DNA of 64,000 bases from Dasypus novemcinctus (taxonomy: Eukaryota; Chordata; Mammalia; Cingulata; Dasypodidae), in the NCBI RefSeq assembly GCF_030445035.2, contig NC_080677.1:152335169-152399168 (forward strand). The letters are read 5' to 3'. Below the pieces are notes generated by a model. That model saw nothing but the letters and a program-made list of their open reading frames with translations, was not told the origin of the DNA and made no database searches. The translations under genes and the position numbers were made by a program. This document shows, in pieces, positions 36,785 through 47,783 of the stretch (its first letter is position 1; every line of letters begins with the position of its first letter).

Positions 36785-37330
36785 TTTTTCAACTTAACAA
36801 GCTTTTATGTGGCAACATGCTAGGCCCAGGGACACCAAGAAAAATAAAACAAGGCCCTCTTCTCAAGGATTTCATAGCCTACCAAAGGAGGCAAAAACAC
36901 ATCAGCAACTAGAACATCATGTAGAGGAAGGAGAATTAATAAAATATTGGGGGACATGGAGGAAGGGGACTCAACCCTAGCCAGTGGTGTCTGGGACGAC
37001 GGCACAGAGAGTTGGTATTTGAAATTGGCTTTGAAGCACAAGGAGGTGGAAGCTTGAGCAAGTCTCAGAGGTATGTATGTGAGCATTTTGAAAGCAAGAG
37101 TGTAAGTAGAGTGAACTGGCACAACACGAGCCTAGAAGGTATATAAGACCAGATTAGTATTATTATATTTCTCTTAAAACAAGTGTTAATTTTATCCTAC
37201 ACACAAGGAGAAACCAGAGGCAGATTTATCTTTCAGACAGTGGTACAGTAGGATGGGTTGGAGGTAGAAGGTGAGGAGGGGAACACCACAGCAGGGAAAT
37301 TATAAAGAGGTCATAAAAATAGTCATCATA
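36785..37330 (-). repeat. L2 LINE 3' portion
   Basis: Antisense L2 tail: 'acaagcttttatgtggcaacatgctaggcccagggacacc', 'caaggccctcttctcaaggatttcatagcctacc', then 'gaaattggctttgaagcacaagg' and 'agcattttgaaagcaagagtg'. Decayed. Confidence 0.5.
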
Positions 37331-37554
37331 AGAGACAATGAAAGAGAAAACTTGACCAATCAGTGGGAATGGGCATAAAGCATGCTGAAAGTTGAATCAA
37401 TAGGTCTTAGAAGTCAAAAAAGGAAGAGAGAAGATCCACAGATGCCTCCAACGTACCCAGCTTTGGTGACTCAATGGGTGGACATCATAAAGAGGCAGAG
37501 AGACTGAGAAGAAGAAAAGTTGGGGGAAGTAGGTTGAGTCCAGTGGACTTGAGC

Positions 37555-37640
37555 TAAACTGCCGAACGATTGTGGGACCTTTGGAAATGTCTCTGAACCT
37601 CAGTTTTCTCCTCTCTAAAATGAGATAAATTTTAAGGTTC
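37555..37640 (+). repeat. MIR SINE fragment
   Basis: 'cgattgtgggacctttggaaatgtctctgaacctcagttttctcctctctaaaatgagataaa' is the sense MIR core. Confidence 0.5.
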
Positions 37641-38689
37641 TCAAACTCTAAAATCATTTAATCCTTTACTTTGTGGTGTGTGCACAGCTAAAGACATAGG
37701 AATTTCTAAAGCAGAAGAAAGCAAAGCAAAACTGTAATACAGTCACACATGTGTACACGCATGTATATACAGAGATGATATTCTAGTGAGGAACGAAGCC
37801 AAATGTCTTCCAAATAAATTAATGTGCTAACACTAGCACTTCACCAAACTAGGATTTGGGAAAAAAAACATATATTGGAGATGAAAATACAGATATGGAC
37901 CAGTTCAAGTATCTCACAAAACTGGAAGCTAAAGTCCAGAATATATTTAAGTTAATGAAAAACACTATCAATAAAATTGACCTAAAAGCTCCCATTATCT
38001 GATATCAATAAATATCTTGAGATTCACCTCATGTCACTTTCCCCCTAATCCATACAGCCCATCTTGAGGTACAATATCTTCTCAAGTCTTTCAAAGGGTG
38101 CCACTCATAGTGACTGCATATATTTTAAATTCTTTAGCTTCCCTGAATTATCTTTCCTTCCTTTGGGGTCAGCTTTCCTTTATGGTGCTTCTCTTTCATG
38201 CTTCAAGTTTTTCTCAAATGGCCAGTGACCCATGGTTGGCCCTTCACATTTAAGAATGGTGGCATAAGGAAGTTGTTTATGTGTCTGCCTTGCCTCCTGT
38301 TCAATAAGCTGTTGTGGTTTGTTGACCTTTTTTGTTAAAATACTATTGCACACTTGGGATGCAGTATCAGAAGTATTGTGTTTAAAACATGATTATCAAT
38401 CTACTCCTTTCTATTCATTCAATATTTGGAGTAAGGATGACATTAAAACCTAAAGGAGGACTGAGTCAGTTATAAAATCATATTCCGTGATTAATAATTC
38501 ACTTACCTTTGTATAGCATATTACAAATACAGAGAACATTTCCTTTGATCGCTCTGAAGAACAAATGGAATGCTTTTACTTGGAAAAGAGCAGGCAGAGG
38601 GAAGCAGGGGGGATAGTATGTGAAAAGTATAGTCAAATATTTGAATGACTATTGTGATAATACCGTCTAAAAATATGAATACCTGCCTT
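37641..38689. other. Intergenic, nothing recognised
   Basis: No gene or named repeat seen. Confidence 0.4.
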
Positions 38690-38890
38690 GGCTATTTTAG
38701 ATATTCTTCTGAAAATTAAACATGTAAATCTTCCAGCCCTATTGGGTGAGTACTATTTCCCCCCATTTCACAGATGTGAAAGCTGGAAAGTAAAACCATT
38801 AAGTAACTTATCCTATGTCACACTGTTAATATTGATAAAGCCAAGATTTGTCTGCACACTGGTTCTTTCTAGAACAGACATTTAACCTCT
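38690..38890 (-). repeat. MIR SINE
   Basis: Antisense MIR: 'ttgggtgagtactatttccccccatttcacagatgtgaaagctggaaagtaaaaccattaagtaacttatcctatgtcacactg', ending near 'tctagaacagac'. Confidence 0.65.
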
Positions 38891-41800
38891 ACAGATCTCT
38901 CATACATTCAAGGCTTTAGGATTTAAAAATGGGTGAAATTTATTGACAATTACAGTTTCTCAGTGGTAAACTGACAAGATCAAATGGCAGGGAAGCCAAG
39001 AGGGCATGTTTGCAATGATCAAGGCATTAGAGCTCCAAGATCTACTCCACATGAAAGAGTTTCTGGTGGCGTTTTACGTATATATGCCTATCTATTCTCC
39101 CTGGACGTGTGTGGGTAATGTTTTCTCTTTTTCTATGTTCTTCCCTCCATCCTGTTCCATGTACACAGTAAGCACAAATATGTGTTGGTTGACCTTGAAT
39201 ACTTTCCACTGGCCAGTCTTTCAGAACAGGGTCGATTATCTCTTCTCTGTGATGTTTAGCATGAAGGCAACAGAACAGATTGATGACTTCTAAGGCTCCC
39301 TTCCAGGGCTATGATTTTGGTAGAGGACAAAAATAGACTGGAAAAAGCACCAACATCCTTATGTCCTTCTGTGGCACAGTTGGAGAGTGCTGTGCCAGAG
39401 TTTCTGATTTTTAAAAAGATAAAATGGAGTTCTGAGCAATTCTTAAAAAGGCTTATTGATCATGTCACCCAGGTCTCCTAAACTCCACCCTGGATATATA
39501 AGAAATATCACATCGGGGCTGGGAAAAGGAGCTAGCCTTTCTGACGGCCTCAAGTACACGCCAGGCATAACAGCAAGCTGTCCAAATATTTCTGGACTAC
39601 AGGATTCAAAGACAAGACAAAAGGAGCAGTCACAAAGATTTTTACACAACAATTTCAGCAATAAGAACACATCTGAAAAATTTATGTGGGTAATATCCTT
39701 AGATGTCTCTCGAGATTGTTGAAACCATTTTGAAGTGATCATTTTGTCTCCAAACAATGGCACTCTGATATTATAATTAGCACAATGTAAAAATTTTTAA
39801 GCAAATGCTACCAGGGTCAATTTGCAATTGACTTTAGGTTTGGGTATATTATAGTTCTATTTTTTCAAAGGTTAAACGAAAGTGAAAAAAGTTATTAAGA
39901 ACTGTGAAAGGAAAAGAGTAGAGGGTAATTATAATAACCCTCCAAATCTACCCTTGAAAATGTCAAAATAGTACATTGTGCATAACCATTTTCATCCAGC
40001 AGCAAAAATATAATGCATTATTTGAGAAATATATGCTCTGGCTTTAAGAGAAAATGATGAGAGTACTTCAGGTCTTTGAAAGCATCAAATGATCCTATAA
40101 TAATGGCATATGGTTGGTATGAAAGTCTTAATTATGCCCATATTAAATAAGACAGTCCCAAACTTCCAAATACGTTTACAAATAAAACCCAATTGCCCCT
40201 TACCTGCAGTCTGCTCTAGACTGCAAAGCCATCCCAGACCCACTGATGATACTCTTTCCCTCTGACCCTCTTCTTGAAATTGATGAACTCAGCTGTCAGG
40301 ATGCCTCCTGCCAGCAGCTCTGAGTGCTGCTAAGAGCCCAACCTAGCCACAATTTAGAGCCCCACTCTTTAGGATATTCCCTTTGCAATCCCATGACAGC
40401 AGCCAGCTGCCAAAGCCTGGCTTTTGCTAGCCTACCCCTATTACTACCTACTGACTTATCCTCCTTGCCTGTATTACTTTTTTTTTTTTTTTTAAACAGA
40501 GCTTAAGGTTCTGTCTCGGGTGATAAGGGGCCTCACAGCTCAGAGTTGCCGCTAATGAAAATCTAGCTATGAGTGAGTTTAAGACGTCTCGGTGGACTGG
40601 CCTGTGACCCTATCCTCTAGGACATTGCTTCTGTGGGCGGCCACGCGGAATTCTAGCAAACTAATTCTGAATCAGATATTGAGAGCACAACCCATTCCTA
40701 GGCTGGGGACAACGCATGGCCGTAATCACTCATAAGAAGAGCAGGAACTGAAATTATGGAATTAAAAATATTCCACCAGGGAAAGAAGAGGAACTAAAAT
40801 ATTGGAAACATGTATTTCACGGTTATAGCTAGAGAAAGAGAAGGTACATAAGGGGACAAAAAACACAGCAAATTAAGAAGGCTTTTAGGTAAAACTACTA
40901 GCTGATAATGCTGTCACGGGAACTTCCATGAAATGCTTACAGAGCAGTCCAACAGATTCCAGAATCTTCTAATGGTCTAGGAAATCAAGTTATTGGGAGT
41001 GTAGTATCTTTTGTGTTTAGAGTGTCCTCTCTGCTTTAGACTAAGATGAGCATGTCGACACCAGATGTTACCGATAACCAAAAAGAAAGGAAAAGAAAAC
41101 AAATAAGCAAAGTGGTTACTCTCTTGGTTCCTCTTTTAAAAGGAAAGCACTAAAAGCAACAGAAAACTAACGAGGCTGGGGCTCAGTACTGCTCTGGGTG
41201 GAATTGAAAGAGACATATTAAAGGTCACAATTGTGTCGTGCATAAGATCTCAAGACCAAGAGGATTTGGAAGCTCTTCAGCTTTGGCTTTATACTGCAAA
41301 AGGGTTTGTGCTTAATTATGGAAGCTCTTGGGGGGCTCCCCTGCATTCTTTTCCAATGCGGGGCGTCATCAATGATGAAAATTACCTGGATGTGAGATTA
41401 AGAAAGACAGCAGGGTGCACACTGACCAGGGGACCAGCGCGGTTCTCACAAATTACAACCTCACCTCGATTTTAGGGCAGCAGGATCTCACTCCGAGGGC
41501 GTTGTTTCTATCAGCCGAAGTACACCCACCTGGATCTTCGTCGATGTGACCTTCAATTAAGGCAACGGTTTCCTCATTACCCATTTTCCACAGGCTTATT
41601 TTACAGCGATGTTCCCAGGGAGCATGAAATGGGAAAGCTCAGAAGGAGTAAGAAAAGGGATTTTAAAATCAAGAGAGAATTTATAACCTCCAGGGAAAAG
41701 GTGGAATGTTCGGGAGCCATTGTAACTTGATTTTATTTACTTTGTATTCCAAGGACAGCCTTTGCGAAAGGATGGCTTGTCAAAATTGTAGCAAATATAG

Positions 41801-42879
41801 GCCCTGTTAGATAGATGAAGAAGCACCTCTTGCTTTGGCTCAGCAGGCCACCGAGGCATATTTTTATGTTTGCCACAAAACCTATCTCCTGAATTTCATA
41901 ATATTGAGAACATTTGCTGAGAAGCCACAGCTTCATCTGCATGAGGCCATCTACAACCTGTTCGAATAACTGAAAATTGCCCCAAAAGCCTTCTCTATCA
42001 AAGGCTTGGTATTCCATAGGTAGAGCGTCCAACTCAAGAACAAGTCTAAAATTAAGCACAAGATTGGTCTGAACAAAATCTGGGCAGGTAAATCTCTAAA
42101 AGAGATAACATACTCCTGGTGCAGAAGCTGGAAGATGACAGAAAAGGAGATCCAGGACAAACTGCCATTGTCTTCCACTTTGCCTAGCACCAGCAGCCCT
42201 CAATCCTGAGCCCTTGCTTAGAACTGGGGTGAAGGAGCTTAAGAACTGGGATGAAGGAACAGAAACCCAGATTGCTGTAGATGCTGTTTGCAGCAGGAAT
42301 TTCTAGAACCCCAGGTTTGCGGAGAACCTCAAGAGGAACATCCAAGGGTTTGACCCACATTTACTCAATAAATCTAGTCCTTCATTTTTAATTTAGCTAA
42401 CTCATGAAGAGCCTGCATGATAAATATTCCCATCTTCAGCTGAATAGAAATACTGACTTCGCCTGCACTCAGGAGATATGAGACAGAGAAATGTTTTGAG
42501 GCCCGGCCCTGTGCGTGAGTGCGCATGGGTTTTGCAGTTTCTTGGTGTTGCTCTGCTATTCTCCGGATAGTTCTTCATTTTATTATCTCATTTGTTATTG
42601 AGAACTGACAGTAGTTCCCCGATGGACATAAAGCATGGTCTCCACTTCAGAGCTTCGTTGTTCAAGCTTAGGAACGCAAACAACTCGAAAGGAAATAGAC
42701 TGAGGTTTCAAATAGCAGACATGTGAAGGAACAAATGTTAGTGTAAGGTGCTTCGTGGGGTTTCCTGGCACATCGTCCCAGATACTCAACCCTTACATAA
42801 TACTGGATAATGACAAACCCTTCCTAATGCTTAATAGTCTGCTCATCAAAAGAGTAGAATCATGAGTTTTACAACTGAT
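38891..42879. other. Long repeat-poor intergenic block
   Basis: About 4 kb in which I can name no transposon except a T16 run at 40478-40493. No coding exon supported. Part of it (about 41150-41750) has balanced composition and homeobox-like AATTA motifs, and could be conserved noncoding DNA, but this was not tested. Confidence 0.4.
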
Positions 42880-43045
42880 AAGGTCCTGAGAGATCACTCA
42901 CTTCAAAACATTTACAGCTGAAAACACTGGGGGCCTAGCAAGATGAAGTTACATCTTCAGAATTGCACAGGTAGGCAGATCCAGGTGGAACTGGACTTCC
43001 AGTTCAGAGTTCTGAAATTAAGTTGCGTTTTCCATTACATGCTAT
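42880..43045 (-). repeat. MIR-type SINE
   Basis: Antisense order: 'ttacagctgaaaacactgggggcctagcaagatgaagttacatcttcagaattgcacaggtaggcagatccaggtggaactggac'. Diverged. Confidence 0.5.
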
Positions 43046-44084
43046 GATGGTTGGGACTCCTCTTGACACCATTGCCAGCCCTTATCCAGAATGTGGCTTA
43101 ACATGTTTTAAAAAGGCTAACATTTTGTAGAAAAATAAACTAGCACCCAGACCCATGTGGGCCTGTTACAAATATATTTTAATATAGTCAAGCAATTCTT
43201 TTGTTCCAAGAGGCTTAACATACTTCAAGAAAACATACCTCACAAGATTTGCTAAAGAACATGCTGTCCCAAGTCTTTTCTTTGATGGTGCAATTGCTGT
43301 TATACTGCCAACTTTACACTTTCACCAATCAAAGTACTTTAAAAGTTTTCAATTGTTGAAGGAGCCTTATTATTTTGTGGGTGATTCCAAGGCTATATCT
43401 TTATAGCAATCTCCCCAGAGTATAAACATCTCCTTATTTCCCCCTCAAAGACAACTTAAAATTCCTGAACCCCAAGTGGTCGTCTCTGAGACAGGTATGC
43501 ACAGGTTTCTTATTAAATATTCCTTATATTCTGGAAGGTTCCCTGCCCCTAAAATTGACACCTGAAACCTGAATTCTGTAGGTGTGGTACTGTGCCTTTA
43601 TGGTAATATATTTCTCAAAAGGCAAATAGCCTGCATGAGGGAACACTCTTGAGAATGAAAATGGAGGACATACACCCAAAAGGAGATGGATTTAAAAAGC
43701 AACTTTCTCACCTGCTTCGTAATTTTATTTACAGTTGACCCTGGGTATAGTACTAGCCTTAGATTGTGAAATAAAAACTATGGATTCATGTTATCTGCTT
43801 CAGTTGGACATATAGATACGAAACTAAGAACAAAGGAAAACAAAGCAAACAAAGCACACCAGCATCAACCATGATAAAATAAGAAGAGAAATAAAATAAG
43901 ATAAGATGAGAAGAGAAAATTTCAGAAGCTCTCAGTTGAAGACAACTAGCCATAACAAAGAGTAGTCTGCTGAAAGTGGACACATGTGGCTTTGGGCAGC
44001 TTTTGAGAGCAGCCATTTCATCTTACACAATGTGGGCCACTGGAAATTCCTATGAATTCTCAAATGAATAAACCAATTGTGATT
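43046..44084. other. Intergenic, nothing recognised
   Basis: No gene or named repeat supported. A purine-rich AATAAGATAAGATG-like run lies near 43875-43915. Confidence 0.4.
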
Positions 44085-44620
44085 TCTTTAATAAACTTTA
44101 TTATTTTAGCAGTTTTAGGTTTACAGAAAAATTACACAGAATGTACAGAGTTGACATATACCACACCCCCATACACAGTTTCCCAATTATTAACGTCTTT
44201 CATTAATGTGGCACGTTTATTACAACTGATGAACCAATGTTTACATGAGGGTTTTCACTCTGTTTTATTTTTAGGTACCGGGTCTGGGGATTAAACCCAG
44301 GACCTCATCTATGGGAAGCCGGTGCTCAACTACTGAGCTACACTAGCTCCCCCGAGTTGATTTTTTCATTTGTTTGTTTGTTGTTTGTTTTTAGGAGGAC
44401 TAGGGATTGAACCCAGGACCTTGTACATGGGAAGCAGGCGCGCAATCACTTGAGCTACATCCGCTTCCCATGGGTTCACTCTTCGGGTGTACATTCCTGT
44501 GGGTTTTGACAAATGTGTAATGTCATGTATATGATTGTGATGTTTACCTTTATTATAAATTTTATTTCTACCTTCTTTAAGATACAAACACATTTAGAAC
44601 ATCAATTTTCCATATTTTAC
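44085..44620 (+). repeat. L1-type LINE fragment split by a SINE dimer
   Basis: Left: 'gcagttttaggtttacagaaaaattacacagaatgtacagagttgacatataccacacccc', 'cagtttcccaattattaacgtctttcattaatgtggcacgttta', 'gatgaaccaatgtt'. Right, after the SINE: 'gggttcactcttcgggtgtacattcctgtgggttttgacaaatgtgtaatgtcatgtat'. These are consecutive blocks of an old L1 family. Confidence 0.6.
44263..44471 (-). mobile_element. DAS-type SINE dimer
   Basis: Two antisense units, 44263-44354 and 44355-44471. Each reads (minus strand) head 'ggagc/gggaagcggatgtagctcaag' to B-box 'gggttcaatccc/gggtttaatcccc'. Outer flanks 'ggttttcactct' (about 44250-44262) and 'gggttcactct' (44472-44482) are a plausible duplication. The underlying L1 reads continuously across it. 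Confidence 0.85.
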
Positions 44621-44647
44621 TGCATCACAGAATTGCTGCATAAGTTT

Positions 44648-45612
44648 TTCTTCTTTGTACCTTATCCTCCTAGAGATGGCCAAAGAGAATTTGAACTTCC
44701 AATGTACCTCTGCCTATGGAGTAAGGGTGAAAAGCAATGCTTTTAGAAGATGTAACAGTGGGGTCCTTTGGACTCTGTGAAAGCAGATTATAATTATAAA
44801 GCCCCATTGTGTGCTTGGTTTCTGTTGTGCATTTCAAAATACAAGCCTATCTATTTTGATTTATATACTATCACTTTACTATTTTGCTATCTCAACTTTT
44901 ACATTTCTATTATTTCCCATTTCTAGCAACTAAAACACTGGGAAAAGTAAGAAGAGAAAGTCCAAGTGTAGTTCTTTGCAAATATTTTTCCTTACTGTCT
45001 CCATTGATATTTCTCATTCCCTGTGGGGTAGCTAAAGCATTTGAGCAAGAAGAAGATGTGACTGTACAAAAGGTAACCTGTTGTACTACTGCTGAAGACT
45101 TCTTAAAATATTAAAGTTCCAAAAACTCCTGCCCAGTTCTGCATGACTTCCCCATGTCATAGTAGCTTATGTGTAGCTTTTAGGGCAAGTTCAGCAGGAC
45201 AGTGCACTTTAGTCAAAAGCCAACCATGAGCACTGATTGATCTCCTCCTGTGAGCGAGGCACTTTGGCCATCTGATAGTTTGACATCATAAATTGAAGAA
45301 AGAAGGCTTCGTTGAAACTAATGCCATCTTACAAATAGTCTAATGTTTATTATCAAATGTTTGACTGAACTTCAAGGCAGGAAATTGTATAACATTTCAG
45401 AACAACAACAAAAAAATCACTTCTATACTTATGAAAAATATGTACAATATTGCTGTTGAATCTTGACTTTACAGGATTAAAGAAATGTTTCCATTGTACA
45501 TCACATGAATTATATAAACCAGCCAGTCTCTGGATATTCTGGTATATGCTGTAAATGAAAGTTTTTAATTCTTCTTTGGTCATCTCTAGGAGGATAAGGC
45601 ACAAAGAAGAAA
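44648..45612. repeat. Unassigned long-range inverted repeat
   Basis: Arms at 44648-44687 and 45572-45612 are inverted copies with about two mismatches over about 40 bp (core 'ccttatcctcctagagatg' on the left arm). Similarity weakens but continues some 20-30 bp inward. The 0.88-kb interior is AT-rich with no family I recognise and no long frame. It could be a DNA transposon remnant, an inverted pair of an unrecognised repeat, or a local inverted duplication. Confidence 0.6.
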
Positions 45613-45654
45613 ATTCATGAAAACTAGTTAATCAGGTTTTCTAGGAAAAGATAT

Positions 45655-46140
45655 TCCTAGTGAAACCTTTGCAACCTAAGCATTCCTTAACCCTAACTCC
45701 TTATTGGAATCTAGACCCCTTATCCTGACCTTCCTCTATGGTTTCCCAACTAGTTTTTACCAGGTTTTTTTAAGATTCCTTGAGACCACATTTGCCTCTT
45801 CCCACTTAAAGGTCTTCCCACCTAATAACCTAATGACATCCTAAAACTAGGTCGCCCCCACTGGCCAGGCTAAAGCCATCAGGTGAAGTAGCACAGCTGC
45901 GCATGCTCCTTGCCTTCACATTCGAGCCCTAACCCTCCCCACCGCTGAGGGTTTGGGAGACAGCCCATCAGGATATGCCAGCCTGTATTTCAGCCCTATA
46001 CCAACTTCTGAAACGCATCACATCTGGGAGTCAGATTTGAGCCCTTCCTCGCCCATCAACCACGCAATAAAACGCTTTCTTTTCTTGAAATCCTGGTGTC
46101 GTAGCACTGACTTCTGTGTACTTGCTTGGTAACGCCAGCT
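45655..46140 (+). repeat. Probable solo LTR of an endogenous retrovirus
   Basis: The 3' part has the layout of a retroviral R-U5: 'caataaaacgctttcttttcttgaaatcctggtgtcgtagcactgacttctgtg'. This contains an AATAAA signal about 20-25 bases ahead of a 'ggtgtcgt' region. Upstream is a C-rich U3-like segment with 'gctgcgcatgctcc'. No gag/pol/env-like sequence is seen on either side, so a solo LTR is likely. The left edge (TG at about 45660) and target duplications could not be fixed. It is a decayed non-coding relic. Confidence 0.6.
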
Positions 46141-46399
46141 CAAAGTTCCAGTTCACAAAATTACTCCATAATAACAACAACCAAAGCTTCTCTAGTCAGC
46201 TACTCCACCTTTCACTGACCTCTGCAAACTCCTATCACCTCTACCATCACTCTACCATACCACCTACTTCACAGAGAAAATGGAAGCTAGTAGAAGGAAA
46301 GGCGCTCCTTCAAGGACCACACACTTACTCGCAACTGCACTCATCAGCTCCTCTTTCCCCACTTTTACAACAGAAGTGCTAACCCTCTTTTCTGTCTAG

Positions 46400-47533
46400 G
46401 GTAAATCAGTCCATCTGGGCTCTAGATTATATCCCCTCCTGCCTTCCCAGGCAATTTACACTCTGATTATCTTTTCTTTGCTTTAATCTGGTATCTTCCC
46501 CTAATACTTGATCCTACCCAGTGGCATTTAATAATGTTAACAGAGCTTCATCTTAAAAGCAAACATCAAAAGAATGGAAAGCAATCAAGCCCCCTAGGCC
46601 CTGGCTTCCTCCCAGAGCTATTGTTCTGTCTCCTCCCCTTCAATAGAAATTTTCAAAGAGAATTCTCTTTACCCATTGTCTCCATTTCCTAACCTTCCAT
46701 TCACCCCCAGCCCACTCCAATCTGGGGTCCAATCTGCCCTGCCATCACTCCACTAAAATGGCTTTCACCGAAATCAACTCTTAGTAATCACCAAGGCATT
46801 AAACTCAACTCTTTTATCCTCATCCACCTTGACTCAGTCGCACTCAATAATATTGTCCTTTTGGAAACACCCTTGCTACTTGGCTTTTCTGTCAAGATCC
46901 ACTCTTGGTTTCCCTACTACCTCTTCAGCTGCTCCTTCTTAAGGTCTCTCATTAACTCATCCTGATAACCCAGTCCTTCAAAGTTCCTCAATGTCCCATC
47001 CTAGGCATCCTTCTCTACACTATATATCCTCCCTAGGCAATTTCATCCATTCCTTCCCCAGGATGACTGTCATGTACATTTCAGTGACTGTACAAACTTT
47101 GATTCCCAACCCTAAGCCCTCCTCTTACCTTTGACTCTATTTGATTGTCTCAAAGAGACTCGAAGCTAAACCTAAACCAAATCAAACTCATGATCTTCCT
47201 TCTAAACTAGTCGTCTTTGAGTGTTCCTTGCCCATGTGAAGGGTATGGCCACCTGACCAGTGATGGAAGCTAGAAATTCAAGGGCCATGCTTGATAACCC
47301 TCTCTTCACTGGTATATCCAACTGATCGACTGTCCTATTGATTATACCTCCTAAGTATATCTTGAATGTACCCATTGCCAATCTCCACTGCCCTGAGCCT
47401 TGTTCAAGCTCAACTGGATTCTATTGTAGCAGCTTCCTAACTGGTCTGTTCACTTCTCTCTTGCTCCACCTACAACCCATTCTCCATGGCAGGCAGCCAT
47501 CTAATAAAAATACAAATTACAGTTCTTCGTTTG
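46400..47533 (+). repeat. L2 LINE, RT region
   Basis: Sense L2 order: 'catcactccactaaaatggctttcaccgaaatcaac', 'aatcaccaaggcatt', 'ttatcctcatccaccttgactcagtcgcactcaa', 'tcctaggcatccttctctacac', 'aaatcaaactcatgatcttcc', 'agcagcttcctaactggtctg', 'ctacaacccattctcca'. This spans the decayed reverse-transcriptase domain. The left edge is uncertain. Confidence 0.65.
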
Positions 47534-47543
47534 TTCTTAGGTT

Positions 47544-47773
47544 TTTTTTTGGGGGGGGGGGTTGTTTTGTTTTGTTTTTGAGGTACCGGGACCTCTGTAT
47601 GTGGGGGTAGCAGGCCCTCAACCACTGAGCCACATTGGCTTCCCTGAGTTAAGTTTTTTCATTTGTTTTGCTTGTTGTTTGTTTTATTGTTCCCTTCAGA
47701 GGCACCGGGAACCGAACCTGGGACATACCATGTGGAAGGCAGGTGCTCAACCACTTGAGCAACATCTGCTCCC
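47544..47773 (-). mobile_element. DAS-type SINE dimer with shared target duplication
   Basis: Two antisense units (about 47544-47646 and 47647-47773). Each ends toward the right in an inverted head ('...cactgagccacattggcttccc' and '...cacttgagcaacatctgctccc'). The identical 10-bp sequence 'ttcttaggtt' lies immediately outside the pair at 47534-47543 and 47774-47783, and not between the units. A T/G10 tract marks the tail side. Confidence 0.9.
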
Positions 47774-47783
47774 TTCTTAGGTT

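Noticed and set aside
44513-44746. Processed pseudogene at the left arm of the inverted repeat
   Set aside because: The short frame begins inside old L1 sequence and shows no protein family. Inverted-repeat structure explains the region better.
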